DNA of 64,000 bases from the NCBI GenBank assembly GCA_003003925.1, contig PVWP01000005.1:124001-188000 (forward strand), read 5' to 3'. Under the pieces are notes generated by a model. It was given only the letters and a program-made list of their open reading frames with translations, was not told the DNA's origin and searched no databases. This DNA comes from Aphanothece cf. minutissima CCALA 015. GTDB taxonomy: Bacteria > Cyanobacteriota > Cyanobacteriia > PCC-6307 > Cyanobiaceae. A program made the position numbers and the translations under genes. Numbering within the stretch: the first letter of the stretch is position 1; every line of letters begins with the position of its first letter. Below are positions 54,310 to 63,822 of this stretch, piece after piece.

Positions 54310-55620
54310 TCAGGCGTGCTGGAGCTCACGTTGTCGTCCATAGAGGGGGAAGCGGCCGCAGAGGGAGGCCACCCGTTCGCGGCAGCGCAGTTCCGCCGCG
54401 GCATCCTCCGGGTGGAGCAGCCGGTCGGCGATGACGTCGGCCACCTCGCGGAAGGCCTCGGCATCGAAGCCGCGGGTGGTGAGGGCGGCGCTGCCCAGGC
54501 GCAGGCCGCTGGTCACGAACGGCGACTCCGGGTCGAAGGGCACCGTGTTCTTGTTGGCGGTGATGTTGACGTCGCTCACCAGGCGGTCGGCCAGCTTGCC
54601 GGTCAGGCCGATGGAGCGCAGGTCGAGCAGCACCAGGTGATTGTCGGTGCCGCCGGAGACCACGGCGATGCCCCGCTCCTGAATCCGCTCGGCCAGGGCC
54701 TGGGCATTGCGCACCACCTGCTGGCTGTAGGTGCGGAAGCTGGGCTGCAGCGCCTCACCGAAGGCCACGGCCTTGGCGGCGATGACGTGCTCCAGCGGCC
54801 CCCCCTGGGACCCCGGGAAGACGGCCTTGTCGAACTGGCGGCCGAAGGTCTCGTCGTTGCAGAGGATCAGCCCGCCCCGGGGGCCCCGCAGGGTCTTGTG
54901 GGTGGTGGTGGTGACGACGTGGCAGTGGGGCACCGGGCTGGGGTGCACGCCCGAGGCCACCAGGCCGGCGATGTGGGCCATGTCGGCCAGCAGGTAGGCC
55001 CCCACCTCGTCGGCGATGGCCCGGAAGGCGGCGAAGTCGATCGTGCGGGGGTAGGCGGAATAGCCGCAGATGATCAGCTTCGGCCGGTGCTCGAGGGCCA
55101 GCTGGCGGATGGTGTCGAAGTTGAGCTGGTGGGTCTCGGGGTCGACGCCGTAGTGGACGGCCTTGAACCACTTGCCCGACACGTTCACCGGCGAGCCGTG
55201 GGTGAGGTGGCCGCCATGGGAGAGGTCCATGCCCAGGATCGTGTCGCCGGGCTGCAGCAGGGCCAGGAACACGGCGAAGTTGGCCTGGGCGCCGCTGTGG
55301 GGCTGGACGTTGGCCCAGGCCGCACCGAACAGCTGCTTGGCCCGCGCGATGGCCAGGTCCTCGATGATGTCGACGTGCTCGCAGCCGCCGTAGTAGCGCT
55401 TGTGGGGCAGGCCCTCGGCGTACTTGTTGGTGAGCACGGAGCCCTGGGCCTCCATCACCGCCCGGGAGGCGAAGTTCTCGCTGGCGATCAGCTCCAGGTG
55501 GGTCTGCTGACGTCGCAGCTCCTTCTCGATCAGGGCGGCGATGGCCGGATCGCCGCTGGCCAGGGGGCTGTCGATGGACGCAGCTGGGTGCGCAGGGCCG
55601 TGATCCGCTCGGTCCGCCAT
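54310..55620 (-). CDS. glyA: Serine hydroxymethyltransferase
   Basis: 436-residue PLP enzyme converting serine and tetrahydrofolate to glycine and methylene-THF; it also serves photorespiratory glycine recycling. Conserved: [63 protein letters not shown], and the Schiff-base site [18 protein letters not shown]. The start (MADRADHG) at 55620 fits normal length. Confidence 0.95.
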   Translation of the reverse strand: MADRADHGPAHPAASIDSPLASGDPAIAALIEKELRRQQTHLELIASENFASRAVMEAQGSVLTNKYAEGLPHKRYYGGCEHVDIIEDLAIARAKQLFGAAWANVQPHSGAQANFAVFLALLQPGDTILGMDLSHGGHLTHGSPVNVSGKWFKAVHYGVDPETHQLNFDTIRQLALEHRPKLIICGYSAYPRTIDFAAFRAIADEVGAYLLADMAHIAGLVASGVHPSPVPHCHVVTTTTHKTLRGPRGGLILCNDETFGRQFDKAVFPGSQGGPLEHVIAAKAVAFGEALQPSFRTYSQQVVRNAQALAERIQERGIAVVSGGTDNHLVLLDLRSIGLTGKLADRLVSDVNITANKNTVPFDPESPFVTSGLRLGSAALTTRGFDAEAFREVADVIADRLLHPEDAAAELRCRERVASLCGRFPLYGRQRELQHA

Positions 55621-55708
55621 GGGGCTACTCGGTGAGAAACCGATCGTAGGCAAACGCCGCTGGCCTGGCCGGGCCCCGCCCACAGGCCCCGGAAGCACCC
55701 GCGGGCAG

Positions 55709-55732
55709 AAAAAAACCGCCCCGGGGGGCGGT
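55709..55732 (-). terminator. Rho-independent terminator of tRNA-Arg
   Basis: On the minus strand an 8-bp stem ACCGCCCC / GGGGCGGT with a 2-base loop between is followed by seven T. It lies 11 bases beyond the tRNA 3' end and before glyA. Confidence 0.85.
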
Positions 55733-55743
55733 GTGGGAAGGAA

Positions 55744-55817
55744 CGCGCCTGGAGAGATTCGAACTCCCGACCCTCTGATCCGTAGTCAGATGCTCTAATC
55801 CGCTGAGCTACAAGCGC
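55744..55817 (-). tRNA. tRNA-Arg (anticodon ACG)
   Basis: The minus strand folds as a tRNA: acceptor stem GCGCTTG / CAGGCGC with discriminator G, D-arm starting TAGCTCAG, anticodon stem TCTGA / TCAGA around loop CTACGGA (anticodon ACG), and T-arm GGGAG TTCGAAT CTCTC. CCA is not encoded. A34 would be deaminated to inosine to read CGN codons. Confidence 0.96.
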
Positions 55818-55933
55818 CTGCCCGGTCATTCTCACCCCACGGGGTGCCGATCCGTCAACAACGCCCCCGCCGCCCCCGGCCCGATAGGGTCCGCAGCAGA
55901 GCCCAACCACCGCCTGCGGCGGTCTTCCCCACC

Positions 55934-56173
55934 ATGCCGATCCGCTGGTACGGCCCCGCCGATCCCGACGATCCCACCTATCGGCACTTCGAGCGGATCG
56001 TGAACCTGACCCTCCATGCCGCCCTGTTCGCCGCCGTGAACAGCGGCCTCTGGTTCGTCCAGGGCCTGCGCCACCCCTGGTCCCACCTCGGCTGGCTGAC
56101 GATCGGCTGGGCCGTCCTGCTGCTGGTCCATGGCAGCGTGGTGGTGGTGCAACGCCCCGAGACCCAGCCATGA
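55934..56173 (+). CDS. Small 2TM-domain protein
   Basis: 79-residue membrane protein with two helices (LHAALFAAVNSGLWFVQG and LGWLTIGWAVLLLVHGSVVVV) after a short polar start, PDDPTYRHFERIVNLTLH, fitting the 2TM domain pattern. The ATG at 55934 is chosen; its stop overlaps the DUF3181 start (ATGA). Function unknown. Confidence 0.8.
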   Translation: MPIRWYGPADPDDPTYRHFERIVNLTLHAALFAAVNSGLWFVQGLRHPWSHLGWLTIGWAVLLLVHGSVVVVQRPETQP

Positions 56174-56457
56174 CGCTTGCCGCCGCCGATCTCGAGGAAC
56201 TGACCCGGGCCATCGCCGACCGGCTGTATGTGCAGGTGGCCGGCTGGCACCTCTATCTGGGCGATGCGGGCCTGGCCCAGATCCTGGCGATCGAATGCGC
56301 TGCCCGGCTCGACCAGGGCGCCGAGGTCTGCGCCCGCCAGGCCCTGGAGGCGGTGCAGGTGCCCATCGGCGGCGGGGCGACGCGCCTGCCCCTGGCCCGC
56401 CTGGTGCCCGCCGGCCAGCTGCGCGATCTCGAAGACGTGCTGCAACCCTTTTGCTGA
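56170..56457 (+). CDS. DUF3181 family protein
   Basis: 95-residue cyanobacterial protein, acidic, without membrane helix: LEELTRAIADRLYVQVAGWHLYLGDAGLAQILAIECAARLDQG...VQVPIGGGATRLPLARLVPAGQLRDLEDVL. Function unknown. Coupled to the 2TM gene by an ATGA overlap. Confidence 0.85.
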   Translation: MTLAAADLEELTRAIADRLYVQVAGWHLYLGDAGLAQILAIECAARLDQGAEVCARQALEAVQVPIGGGATRLPLARLVPAGQLRDLEDVLQPFC

Positions 56458-56513
56458 CGCCCGCGGCCAGACGCCCGTTCTACCGATAGGGTGACGCCCC
56501 ACGCAGGCGGGTC

Positions 56514-56771
56514 GTGCTGGTCATCGAAGTCACCAATGCCCGTGACGTGGTCCGCCAGCGCATCGGCCGACTCGGCGGGCGTCTGATCGGCAAGGTGGTC
56601 GATGCGGAGGCCCAGGTGGAGAAGGCCCTGATCCAGGAGCTGGAGAGCGCCTTCCGCGATTTCGGCATCGAGGCCCGCATCTTCTCCATCGACGGCCCCC
56701 AGATGATCGGCCGCTCCCATCTGGAGATTCCGGTCCAGGTGCGCGAGGAGCGCCAGGTGCGGCTTCCCTAG
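56514..56771 (+). CDS. Conserved cyanobacterial hypothetical protein
   Basis: 85-residue protein starting at GTG: VTNARDVVRQRIGRLGGRLIGKVVDAEAQVEKALIQELESAF..FGIEARIFSIDGPQMIGRSHLEIPVQVREER. I recall close relatives in picocyanobacteria at the same place but no function. Mixed alpha/beta, cytoplasmic. Overlaps the convergent murJ gene by 4 bp. Confidence 0.75.
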   Translation: MLVIEVTNARDVVRQRIGRLGGRLIGKVVDAEAQVEKALIQELESAFRDFGIEARIFSIDGPQMIGRSHLEIPVQVREERQVRLP

Positions 56772-58372
56772 GCCCGGCGGCGCACCATCCGCAGCAGCTG
56801 GCCCGCCTCGGGCACGCCGGCGAGGCTGGCCAACAGTCCGTAGAGGCCCACCGCCAGGGCGGCACAGAGGGTGTTCTGGAGCAGCAGCCCCCCCAGCCCC
56901 GGGGGCCAGGCCACCTCCAGCGACAGCCACCAGCAGGCCGCCCCGCCCGCCAGGGCGGCCAGCAGCAGCTTGCCGCTGTCGGCGGCCCAGAGCCGCAGCG
57001 GCAGGCCCCCCAGCCGGCGGCTCAGGGCCAGCAGCAGGCCGGCGCAGGTGATCAGGTTCACCGCCACGGTGGCCAGCACCAGGCCGGCGGCGCCGGCGTT
57101 GAGCATGGGCAGCTGGAGCCCCCAGCCCGGCGTGGGGCCACCGGTGAAGGCCCAGCAGAACACGGCGTTGAGGCCGATGCCGGCCAGGGACCAGCGGAAG
57201 GGGGTATTGCCGTCGCCAAGGGCATAGAAGACCCGCACCAGCACGTCGCGGCCCAGGTAGGCCGGCATGCCGATGCCGTAGGCCATCAGCAGCTGGCCCA
57301 CCAGATCGGCCGCGCCGCGGTCGAAGGCGCCGCGCTGGTAGATCAGGGCCACGATCGGCACCGCCAGGGCCACCATCAGTGCCCCCAGGGGCAGCATGGT
57401 GGCGTTGGAGAGCATCAGGCCCTGGCGGATCCGGGCCACCAGTTCGGGCCGGTCCTCCGGCGCCGTCAGCCGGGCGAACACCGGCAGCAGCGGCACCAGC
57501 AGCACGTTGGAGAGCAGGCCCAGGGGCGTCTGCACCAGCAGGTTGGCGTAGCCCAGGCCCGCCGCAGCCGCCGGCATCCCCGAGGCGAAGAACAGGGACA
57601 CGAACACGTTGATCTGCAGCATGCCGGAGGAGAGGGTGGCCGGACCCATCACCTGCAGCACCTCCCGCACCCCCGGGTCGCGCCAGTCCCAGACCAGCTG
57701 CAGCCGGTTGAGACCCTCCTTGGCCAGGGCCGGCAGCTGGATCAGCCACTGCAGGATCGCCCCCACCGTGGTGCTGGCGGCCAGCACCACCCCGCCGATC
57801 ACGGCCGTGGCGGGCAGGGTGATGGTGCTGCCCAGCTGCCACCAGAGAAGGCCGATGCCGCCGATGACGGCGACGCTGGAGAGCAGGGGACTCACCGAGG
57901 GCAGCCAGAACACGTCGGCGGCGTTGAGGGCGCCGAAGCCGAGGCCGATCAGACCGGCGAACAGGGCCATCGGCGCCATCCAGCGCAGCTGCAGCACGGC
58001 CAGGGCGTGGCGCTCGGCGTCCAGGCCAGGCCCCACCAGATCGATGAGCGGATCGGCGGCCACCAGCAGCAGCAGGGTGACGACAATCAGCCCCGCCCCC
58101 ACCAGGGTGTTGATGCTGGCCAGCACGTGGGCGCCCTCATGGCGCGGCCGCCGGGCCAGCACGCTGACCATGGCGCTGTGGAACGGGCCGTTGATGCCGC
58201 CGAGCAGGATCAGCAGGAACCCCGGCAGCACGTAGGCGTAGTTGTAGGCGTCGTAGGCCGCGCCCACACCGAAGGCGGCGGCGATCACCTGCTGGCGCAG
58301 CAGACCGGCCACCTTGCTCAGGGCCGTGGCCGCCCCCACGATCAGGGCGATGCGGCGCAGGGATCGGGCCAT
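56768..58372 (-). CDS. murJ: MurJ (MviN) lipid II flippase
   Basis: 534-residue polytopic protein with about 14 transmembrane helices, MOP superfamily, needed to flip lipid II for peptidoglycan synthesis. Hallmarks: LIVGAATALSKVAGLLRQQVIAAAFGVGAAYDAYNYAYVLPGFLLILLGGINGPFHSAM and LVRVFYALGDGNTPFRWSLAGI. The ATG at 58372 fits the family start; divergent from sfsA. Confidence 0.93.
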   Translation of the reverse strand: MARSLRRIALIVGAATALSKVAGLLRQQVIAAAFGVGAAYDAYNYAYVLPGFLLILLGGINGPFHSAMVSVLARRPRHEGAHVLASINTLVGAGLIVVTLLLLVAADPLIDLVGPGLDAERHALAVLQLRWMAPMALFAGLIGLGFGALNAADVFWLPSVSPLLSSVAVIGGIGLLWWQLGSTITLPATAVIGGVVLAASTTVGAILQWLIQLPALAKEGLNRLQLVWDWRDPGVREVLQVMGPATLSSGMLQINVFVSLFFASGMPAAAAGLGYANLLVQTPLGLLSNVLLVPLLPVFARLTAPEDRPELVARIRQGLMLSNATMLPLGALMVALAVPIVALIYQRGAFDRGAADLVGQLLMAYGIGMPAYLGRDVLVRVFYALGDGNTPFRWSLAGIGLNAVFCWAFTGGPTPGWGLQLPMLNAGAAGLVLATVAVNLITCAGLLLALSRRLGGLPLRLWAADSGKLLLAALAGGAACWWLSLEVAWPPGLGGLLLQNTLCAALAVGLYGLLASLAGVPEAGQLLRMVRRRA

Positions 58373-58438
58373 GGCGGCGGGGCACTGCCCATCGGAACGC
58401 ACGGCAGTATGGCCGGCTCCCCCCGGGCACCCGACCCC

Positions 58439-59197
58439 ATGGCCCCAGCGACCGATGCCGTGCCCGTGCTGTCCACCGGTCCGCTGGTGGAGGGGGTGCT
58501 GCTGAAGCGCTACAAGCGCTTCCTGGCCGACGTGGAACTGGACGATGGCCGCACAGTGACGGCCCACTGCCCCAACACCGGGCCGATGACCGGGGTGCTG
58601 CGGCCGGGCGGACGGGTGCGCCTGCGCCACGACCCCTCACCCAGCCGCAAGCTGGCCTGGACCTGGGAGCAGGCCGAAGTGCCCGGCCACGACGGCAACC
58701 CGGTCTGGGTGGGGGTCAACACGGCCCTGCCCAACCGGCTGGTGCGGGCCACGATCGAGGCAGGCTGCCTGGAGCCTTGGCTGGGCCCCATCGGCAGCAT
58801 CCGTGCCGAAGTGCCCTACGGCGAGGGGCGCCGCAGCCGGATCGACCTGCTGCTGACACCGGCGGAGGGCGCCGCCGACCCGCGGCCGATCTACGTGGAG
58901 GTGAAGAACACCACCTGGAGCGACGGCGACCTGGCCCTGTTCCCGGACACGGTCACCGAACGGGGCCAGAAGCACCTGGTGGAGCTCACCGCCCTGGTGC
59001 CCGGGGCCCGGGCAGTGCTGGTGCCATGCCTGAGCCGCGGCGACGTGACGCGCTTCGCGCCGGGGGACAGCGCCGACCCCCGCTACGGGGAACTGTTCCG
59101 GGCCGCCGCGGCGGCCGGGGTGGAGGTGCTGCCCTGCCGCTTCAGCTTCGATGCCGCGGCCGTGACCTGGCTGGGCCTGGCCGCTCAGGCCTGGTGA
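58439..59197 (+). CDS. sfsA: SfsA-like DNA/RNA-binding nuclease-fold protein
   Basis: 252-residue protein of the SfsA family. Text GVLLKRYKRFLADVELDDGRTVTAHCPNTGPMTGVL, NTALPNRLVRATIEAG, and a PD-(D/E)XK-like core SRIDLLLTP..YVEVKNTTW..LALFPDTVTERGQKHLVELTALV. Linked to sugar-fermentation regulation in E. coli; the role here is unknown. A start at 58409 is possible. Confidence 0.92.
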   Translation: MAPATDAVPVLSTGPLVEGVLLKRYKRFLADVELDDGRTVTAHCPNTGPMTGVLRPGGRVRLRHDPSPSRKLAWTWEQAEVPGHDGNPVWVGVNTALPNRLVRATIEAGCLEPWLGPIGSIRAEVPYGEGRRSRIDLLLTPAEGAADPRPIYVEVKNTTWSDGDLALFPDTVTERGQKHLVELTALVPGARAVLVPCLSRGDVTRFAPGDSADPRYGELFRAAAAAGVEVLPCRFSFDAAAVTWLGLAAQAW

Positions 59198-59379
59198 TGG
59201 TGGTAGTGGGTGCCGCGATAGATGAGGTCGAGGGCCCCATCCACCGGGGACGGCTGGTGCCGCAGCGGCGCGTCGTAGTGATGACCGCGGTAGACGTGGT
59301 CGATCGGGGCGGGCGAGGGGAGCTCGTCGTGGGTGTGGTCGTAGCGGAGACCGCGGTAGCAGAGGGCGGAACGGGCCAT
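59185..59379 (-). CDS. DUF4278 family protein
   Basis: 64-residue protein with repeated Y-R-G-x-x-Y motifs: CYRGLRYDHTHDE, VYRGHHYDAP and IYRGTHYHHHQA, as in the DUF4278 family of cyanobacteria. Histidine-rich at the end. Function unknown. Its 3' end overlaps sfsA by 13 bp; it is divergent from amt. Confidence 0.8.
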   Translation of the reverse strand: MARSALCYRGLRYDHTHDELPSPAPIDHVYRGHHYDAPLRHQPSPVDGALDLIYRGTHYHHHQA

Positions 59380-59539
59380 GGGGACAAAGGCGGAGACGGG
59401 GAGACCGCTGGGGCTTCCCTGATGCATTTCTAGCGCCTCTGCACTGTCCATTCTGAACATTTCTAGGATTTCTTTGCATCCTTTAAGGATTGGCCCTGTC
59501 CCGGCCTGCCGGAGGGCGCGGCGGCCTCCGGTTGATTTG

Positions 59540-59581
59540 GTAGCGAATCAGACATTGGAACGGGTGTCCGTCATGGATAGT
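59540..59581 (+). promoter_or_regulatory. Probable NtcA-activated promoter of amt
   Basis: GTA-GCGAATCA-GAC (59540-59553) matches the NtcA box GTA-N8-TAC with one mismatch. Exactly 22 bases later comes GATAGT (59576-59581), a plausible -10 element. This spacing is the textbook layout of NtcA-activated cyanobacterial promoters. Transcription would start near 59588. Confidence 0.6.
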
Positions 59582-59641
59582 CGGAGCTTGTTGATGCCTA
59601 CTCCGGCGTCAGAAGTCGAACGTTCTCTTCACCACGTTCCC

Positions 59642-61093
59642 ATGATCGATTCAAGTCACCCGCACAAGGTTCGACCGCCGAGAAGTCTCAGCGAGGCCAG
59701 CCTGCTAGAGGCCCCGGCCCTGTTAATGCGCAAGGTACGTGGTCTCTCCTCCCGGACCGGCCTCACCTGGTTCGCCTGTGTGCCTCTGGCCCTGTTCATC
59801 CTGGGCGTGTTCAACCTGTCGGCCCACGCGGCCGAACTGCCCGAGCTCACTCCCGCCTTCCTGATCAACAACCTCTGGCTGTCCATCGCAGCCTTCCTGG
59901 TGATCTTCATGAACGCCGGCTTCGCCATGGTGGAAGCCGGGCTCTGCCGCCAGAAGAACGCCGTCAACATCCTGGCCAAGAACCTGATCGTCTTCGCCCT
60001 GGCCGCCACGGCGTACTGGTTCATCGGCTACAAGATCATGTACAACGCCTCCTGGGTCATCCCAGGGGTCTTCAAGTTCGGAGGGTTCTTCTTTGATCCC
60101 ACCGTCACCGCCGAGATGGTGACCGAAGGCAAGCTCGTTCCCAGCGTCGACTTCCTCTTCCAGGTGGCCTTCGCCGGCACCGCCGCCACGATCGTCTCCG
60201 GTCTGGTGGCCGAACGCATCAAGTTCAACGAGTTCGTCATCTTCTCCCTGGTGCTGGTCGGCGTTCTTTACCCGATCGCCGGTTCCTGGCAGTGGAACGT
60301 GGGTGAAGGCTGGCTCAACAAACTCGGCTTCATCGACTTCGCCGGATCCACCGTGGTCCACACCGTCGGCGCCTGGGCCGGCCTTGTGGGCGCCATGATC
60401 CTCGGCCCCCGCATCGGCAAATACATCGACGGCAAGCCCCAGGCCATCCCTGGCCACAACCTGGCCATCGCCACCCTCGGCTGCCTGATCCTCTGGCTCG
60501 GCTGGTACGGCTTCAACCCCGGCTCCGTCCTGGCGATGAATGAGCTTGTGCCCTACATCGCCGTCACCACCACCCTGGGCGCCGCCGGCGGCGGCATCGC
60601 CGGCACCCTGTTCTCCCAGATCCACTCCGGCAAGCCGGACCTCACGATGACCATCAACGGCATCCTGGCGGGCCTGGTGGCTGTCACCGCCGGTTGCGAC
60701 GGCTTCCCGATGTGGGCCGCCTGGGTCGTGGGCTTCATCGGCGGCGCCATCGTCGTCTACGCCGTCAGCTTCGTCGATTCGATCGGCATCGACGACCCCG
60801 TGGGTGCCTTCTCCGTCCACGGCATCGGCGGCATCTGGGGCACCCTCGCGGTGGGCCTGTTCAACGCCGACAAGGGTCTGCTGCTCGGCGGGGGCTTCAG
60901 CCAGCTCGGCATCCAGATCCTGGGGTCCTTCGTCTTCTCCATCTTCACGATCATCACCGCCTGGATCGTGTGGAGCGTGCTCGGTGCGGTCTCCGGCGGC
61001 ATCCGCGTCGAAGAGCATGAAGAGGTGCAGGGTCTCGACATCGGCGAGCACGGCATGGAGGCCTATCCCGACTTCGTCGCCTCCACCAACTGA
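59642..61093 (+). CDS. amt: Ammonium transporter (Amt family)
   Basis: About 483-residue ammonium/ammonia channel with 11 transmembrane helices after a cleavable signal ([23 protein letters not shown]). Hallmarks: [93 protein letters not shown] and [24 protein letters not shown] (pore histidine). The ATG at 59642 is chosen because it lies after the predicted transcription start; ATG at 59594 has a GGAG seven bases upstream and 59573 is also open. Confidence 0.93.
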   Translation: MIDSSHPHKVRPPRSLSEASLLEAPALLMRKVRGLSSRTGLTWFACVPLALFILGVFNLSAHAAELPELTPAFLINNLWLSIAAFLVIFMNAGFAMVEAGLCRQKNAVNILAKNLIVFALAATAYWFIGYKIMYNASWVIPGVFKFGGFFFDPTVTAEMVTEGKLVPSVDFLFQVAFAGTAATIVSGLVAERIKFNEFVIFSLVLVGVLYPIAGSWQWNVGEGWLNKLGFIDFAGSTVVHTVGAWAGLVGAMILGPRIGKYIDGKPQAIPGHNLAIATLGCLILWLGWYGFNPGSVLAMNELVPYIAVTTTLGAAGGGIAGTLFSQIHSGKPDLTMTINGILAGLVAVTAGCDGFPMWAAWVVGFIGGAIVVYAVSFVDSIGIDDPVGAFSVHGIGGIWGTLAVGLFNADKGLLLGGGFSQLGIQILGSFVFSIFTIITAWIVWSVLGAVSGGIRVEEHEEVQGLDIGEHGMEAYPDFVASTN

Positions 61094-61118
61094 CTCCCGG
61101 GGCCTGCTCCCCCAACCG

Positions 61119-61145
61119 ACCGCGGCTCACGCCGCGGTTTTTTTT
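61119..61145 (+). terminator. Rho-independent terminator after amt
   Basis: Stem ACCGCGG / CCGCGGT with a 6-base loop followed by a run of eight T, 26 bp beyond the amt stop codon. Confidence 0.93.
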
Positions 61146-61197
61146 CGCCCGTCCCACCGCCGACCCCCATAGAGTCGGCACAACCCGGTACCTGCCT

Positions 61198-62406
61198 GTG
61201 GACACCCGTGCCTTCAAGCGCTCCCTCCACCACTCGGATCGCTACAACCGCCGCGGCTTCGGCCTGGGCGACGAGGTCGCGGGCAGCCTCGAGCAGGCCT
61301 ACCAGAGCAACCTGATCGCCAGCCTGCGGGAGAACGGCCACGTCCTGCAGCGCGGACGGCTCAAGATCCGCCTGGCGGAGGCCTTCGGCTTCTGCTGGGG
61401 CGTGGAGCGGGCGGTGGCGATGGCCTACGAAACCCGCCGCCACTACCCCAGCGAGCGGATCTGGATCACCAACGAGATCATCCACAACCCCTCGGTCAAC
61501 GCCCATCTGCGCCAGATGGACGTCCGCTTCATCCCGGTCGACGACGACGTCAAGGACTTCTCCGAGGTGGGCACCGGGGATGTGGTGATCCTGCCGGCCT
61601 TCGGCGCCACCGTGCAGGAGATGCAGCTGCTCAACGAGCGGGGCTGCCACATCGTCGACACCACCTGCCCCTGGGTCTCGAAGGTGTGGAACACCGTCGA
61701 GAAGCACAAGAAGCATGCCTTCACCTCGATCATCCACGGCAAGGTGAAGCACGAGGAGACCCTGGCCACGAGTTCCTTCGCCGGCACTTACCTGGTGGTG
61801 CTGGACCTGGCCGAGGCCCGCATGGTCAGCGACTTCATCCTCGAGCGGGGCCAGGGGGCCACCGATCGCGAGGCCTTCATGAGCCATTTCGCCAACGCCT
61901 GCTCCCCCGGCTTCGATCCCGACCGGGATCTGGTGCGGGTGGGCGTCGCCAACCAGACCACCATGCTCAAGAGCGAGACCGAGGAGATCGGCCGCCTGTT
62001 CGAGCGCACCATGATGCAGCGCTACGGCCCCGCCGAGCTCGACGAGCACTTCCTCGCCTTCAACACCATCTGCGATGCCACCCAGGAGCGCCAGGACGCC
62101 ATGTTCGCCCTGGTGGACGAGCCCCTCGACCTGATGGTGGTCATCGGCGGCTACAACTCCTCCAACACCACCCACCTGCAGGAGATCGCCGTCAGCCGCG
62201 GCATCCGCTCCTTCCACATCGACACTCCCGAGCGCATCGGGCCGGGCAACCGCATCGAGCACAAGCCCCTGGGCGGTGAGCTCGAGATCCTGGAGCCCTT
62301 CCTGCCGGAGGGGCCGGTGCGGGTGGGCATCACCTCCGGCGCCTCCACCCCGGACCGGGTCGTGGAGGACGTGATCGAACGCCTGGTGGGCCTCAGCGAG
62401 GAGTGA
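61198..62406 (+). CDS. ispH: 4-hydroxy-3-methylbut-2-enyl diphosphate reductase
   Basis: 402-residue last enzyme of the MEP isoprenoid pathway, making IPP and DMAPP. The iron-sulphur cysteines lie in [25 protein letters not shown] and [11 protein letters not shown]; also [14 protein letters not shown] and [16 protein letters not shown]. The N-terminal extension [17 protein letters not shown] is the cyanobacterial/plant form. GTG start. Electrons are expected from ferredoxin. Confidence 0.95.
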   Translation: MDTRAFKRSLHHSDRYNRRGFGLGDEVAGSLEQAYQSNLIASLRENGHVLQRGRLKIRLAEAFGFCWGVERAVAMAYETRRHYPSERIWITNEIIHNPSVNAHLRQMDVRFIPVDDDVKDFSEVGTGDVVILPAFGATVQEMQLLNERGCHIVDTTCPWVSKVWNTVEKHKKHAFTSIIHGKVKHEETLATSSFAGTYLVVLDLAEARMVSDFILERGQGATDREAFMSHFANACSPGFDPDRDLVRVGVANQTTMLKSETEEIGRLFERTMMQRYGPAELDEHFLAFNTICDATQERQDAMFALVDEPLDLMVVIGGYNSSNTTHLQEIAVSRGIRSFHIDTPERIGPGNRIEHKPLGGELEILEPFLPEGPVRVGITSGASTPDRVVEDVIERLVGLSEE

Positions 62407-62560
62407 ACCCCCACCCCGGACCGGCAACGGCGCGGGTCCGGGCCGATCGGGTGGCTTTACATTCACGAAAGGTTTTCCTCCCCCCAGGGCCGCCCGGGAG
62501 ATCAGAACCCCCGTCCTTTCTGGCCGTTCCCCTCTGACCCACCGCACGCCCCAGACCACG

Positions 62561-63238
62561 ATGGCGGCAGGCTCCTCCCTGCACCAGGGTCCCGACGACA
62601 CCGGGGCCACCCCCAGCGAGCCGCTGCGCGACAGGGCGGACCCTGCCATCCGCCGCTACGCCAGCGCCTTCGCCGACCTGATGGAGATGCGGGCTCCGGC
62701 CACCGTGGTGGGCGCCTACCTCGACCGCCATGAGGGCTGGTTCCGCCGTTGTGCCGCCCCGATGACGGTGGAGCCCATCGGCAGCCAGGGGTATGTGCTG
62801 ACCCTCGGCCGCTTCGGCAACTTCGGCTTCGAAGTGGAGCCCACCATCGGCCTCGAACTGCTCCCCCAGGCCGCCGGGGTCTACCGCATCGTCACCGTGC
62901 CCCTGCCGGACTCCGACGCGGCCCTGAGGGGGCTCTACGACGTCGAGTTCGCGGCCTCCCTGCGCCTAGACGAGGCCAGCGGCTCCGAGGTCTCCCATGA
63001 GGAGGTGGACGGGGTGATGCTGCACACCCTGGTGCGCTGGCAGCTGGACCTGGCGGTGTGGCTGCGTCTGCCCGGCATGCTCTCCCTGCTGCCGGAGCAT
63101 CTGATCCAGAGCAGCGGCGACCATCTGCTGCGTCAGATCGTGCGGCAGATCTCCCGCCGCCTCACCTGGAAGGTGCAGGAGGACTTCCATGCCAGCCACG
63201 GCATCCCCTGCCCGCCGCGGCGCCGGGCCCAGTTCTGA
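62561..63238 (+). CDS. DUF1997 family protein
   Basis: 225-residue protein of the DUF1997 family found in cyanobacteria and plastids. Typical text: VVGAYLDRHEGWFRRCAAPMTVEPIGSQGYVLTLGRFGNFGFEVEPTIGLELLP and a C-terminal LTWKVQEDFHASHGIPCPP. Resembles a steroidogenic START-like (helix-grip) fold. Function unknown. Confidence 0.83.
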   Translation: MAAGSSLHQGPDDTGATPSEPLRDRADPAIRRYASAFADLMEMRAPATVVGAYLDRHEGWFRRCAAPMTVEPIGSQGYVLTLGRFGNFGFEVEPTIGLELLPQAAGVYRIVTVPLPDSDAALRGLYDVEFAASLRLDEASGSEVSHEEVDGVMLHTLVRWQLDLAVWLRLPGMLSLLPEHLIQSSGDHLLRQIVRQISRRLTWKVQEDFHASHGIPCPPRRRAQF

Positions 63239-63246
63239 GCCGCCCT

Positions 63247-63269
63247 CCCTCAGTGAGCGGAGCTGAGGG
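63247..63269. terminator. Hairpin between convergent genes
   Basis: CCCTCAG, nine bases, CTGAGGG between the convergent DUF1997 and DUF4079 genes. No T-run on either side, so termination is only possible, not shown. Confidence 0.4.
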
Positions 63270-63277
63270 GGCGGGGC

Positions 63278-63754
63278 TCAGGGAGCGGGGGCAGTGAGGA
63301 TCTTGTTGACGATCTGCATGCCGCTGACGGCCTGCCACAGGAACAGGGTCATCAGGGTCATGTTGAGTCCCACGTGCACCTTGCGGGCCATCAGGTTGCC
63401 GGCCTGCATCAGGGGCGAGAGGGAGGCCGCCAGGGCGATCAGCGAGAGCATGCCAAGCCCCACCAGCAGGTGCGGGCTGACGAACAACTTGCCGTTGTTG
63501 ATGTAGGTGACCGCCATGCCGCCGATGCAGCCCAGCACCATCAGCGCCAGAACGAGGCTGCCGAACTGGAAATGGCGTTTGGCGAACTGCCCCTTGATCA
63601 GCTCCTTGCGGTCCTCGGCGGTGGCTGTGCGGGTCTTCTTGGCCTTGATCCCCAGGACCATGGCGTAGCCGGCCAGACCCAGCAGCACCCACATCAGCAC
63701 GGGGTGGGCGAAGTTGAGGGCGAAGGCGATCGAAGCGGGAAGGGCGGCGAACAT
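63278..63754 (-). CDS. DUF4079 membrane protein
   Basis: 158-residue cyanobacterial membrane protein with four transmembrane helices; text LNFAHPVLMWVLLGLAGYAMVLGIKAKKTRTA, GMAVTYINNGKLFVSPHLLVGLGML and ARKVHVGLNMTLMTLFLWQAVSGMQIVNKIL. Two histidines (in FAHP and KVHVGLN) at helix ends recall b-type cytochrome ligands. Function unknown. The ATG at 63754 fits relatives; GTG at 63772 is possible. Confidence 0.8.
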   Translation of the reverse strand: MFAALPASIAFALNFAHPVLMWVLLGLAGYAMVLGIKAKKTRTATAEDRKELIKGQFAKRHFQFGSLVLALMVLGCIGGMAVTYINNGKLFVSPHLLVGLGMLSLIALAASLSPLMQAGNLMARKVHVGLNMTLMTLFLWQAVSGMQIVNKILTAPAP

Positions 63755-63822
63755 GACGCGTTGGAACTCCACCGGGCCAGGGCCGGCTGCGAGTGCATCG
63801 AAGTTACAACTTCTCCGTGCCC

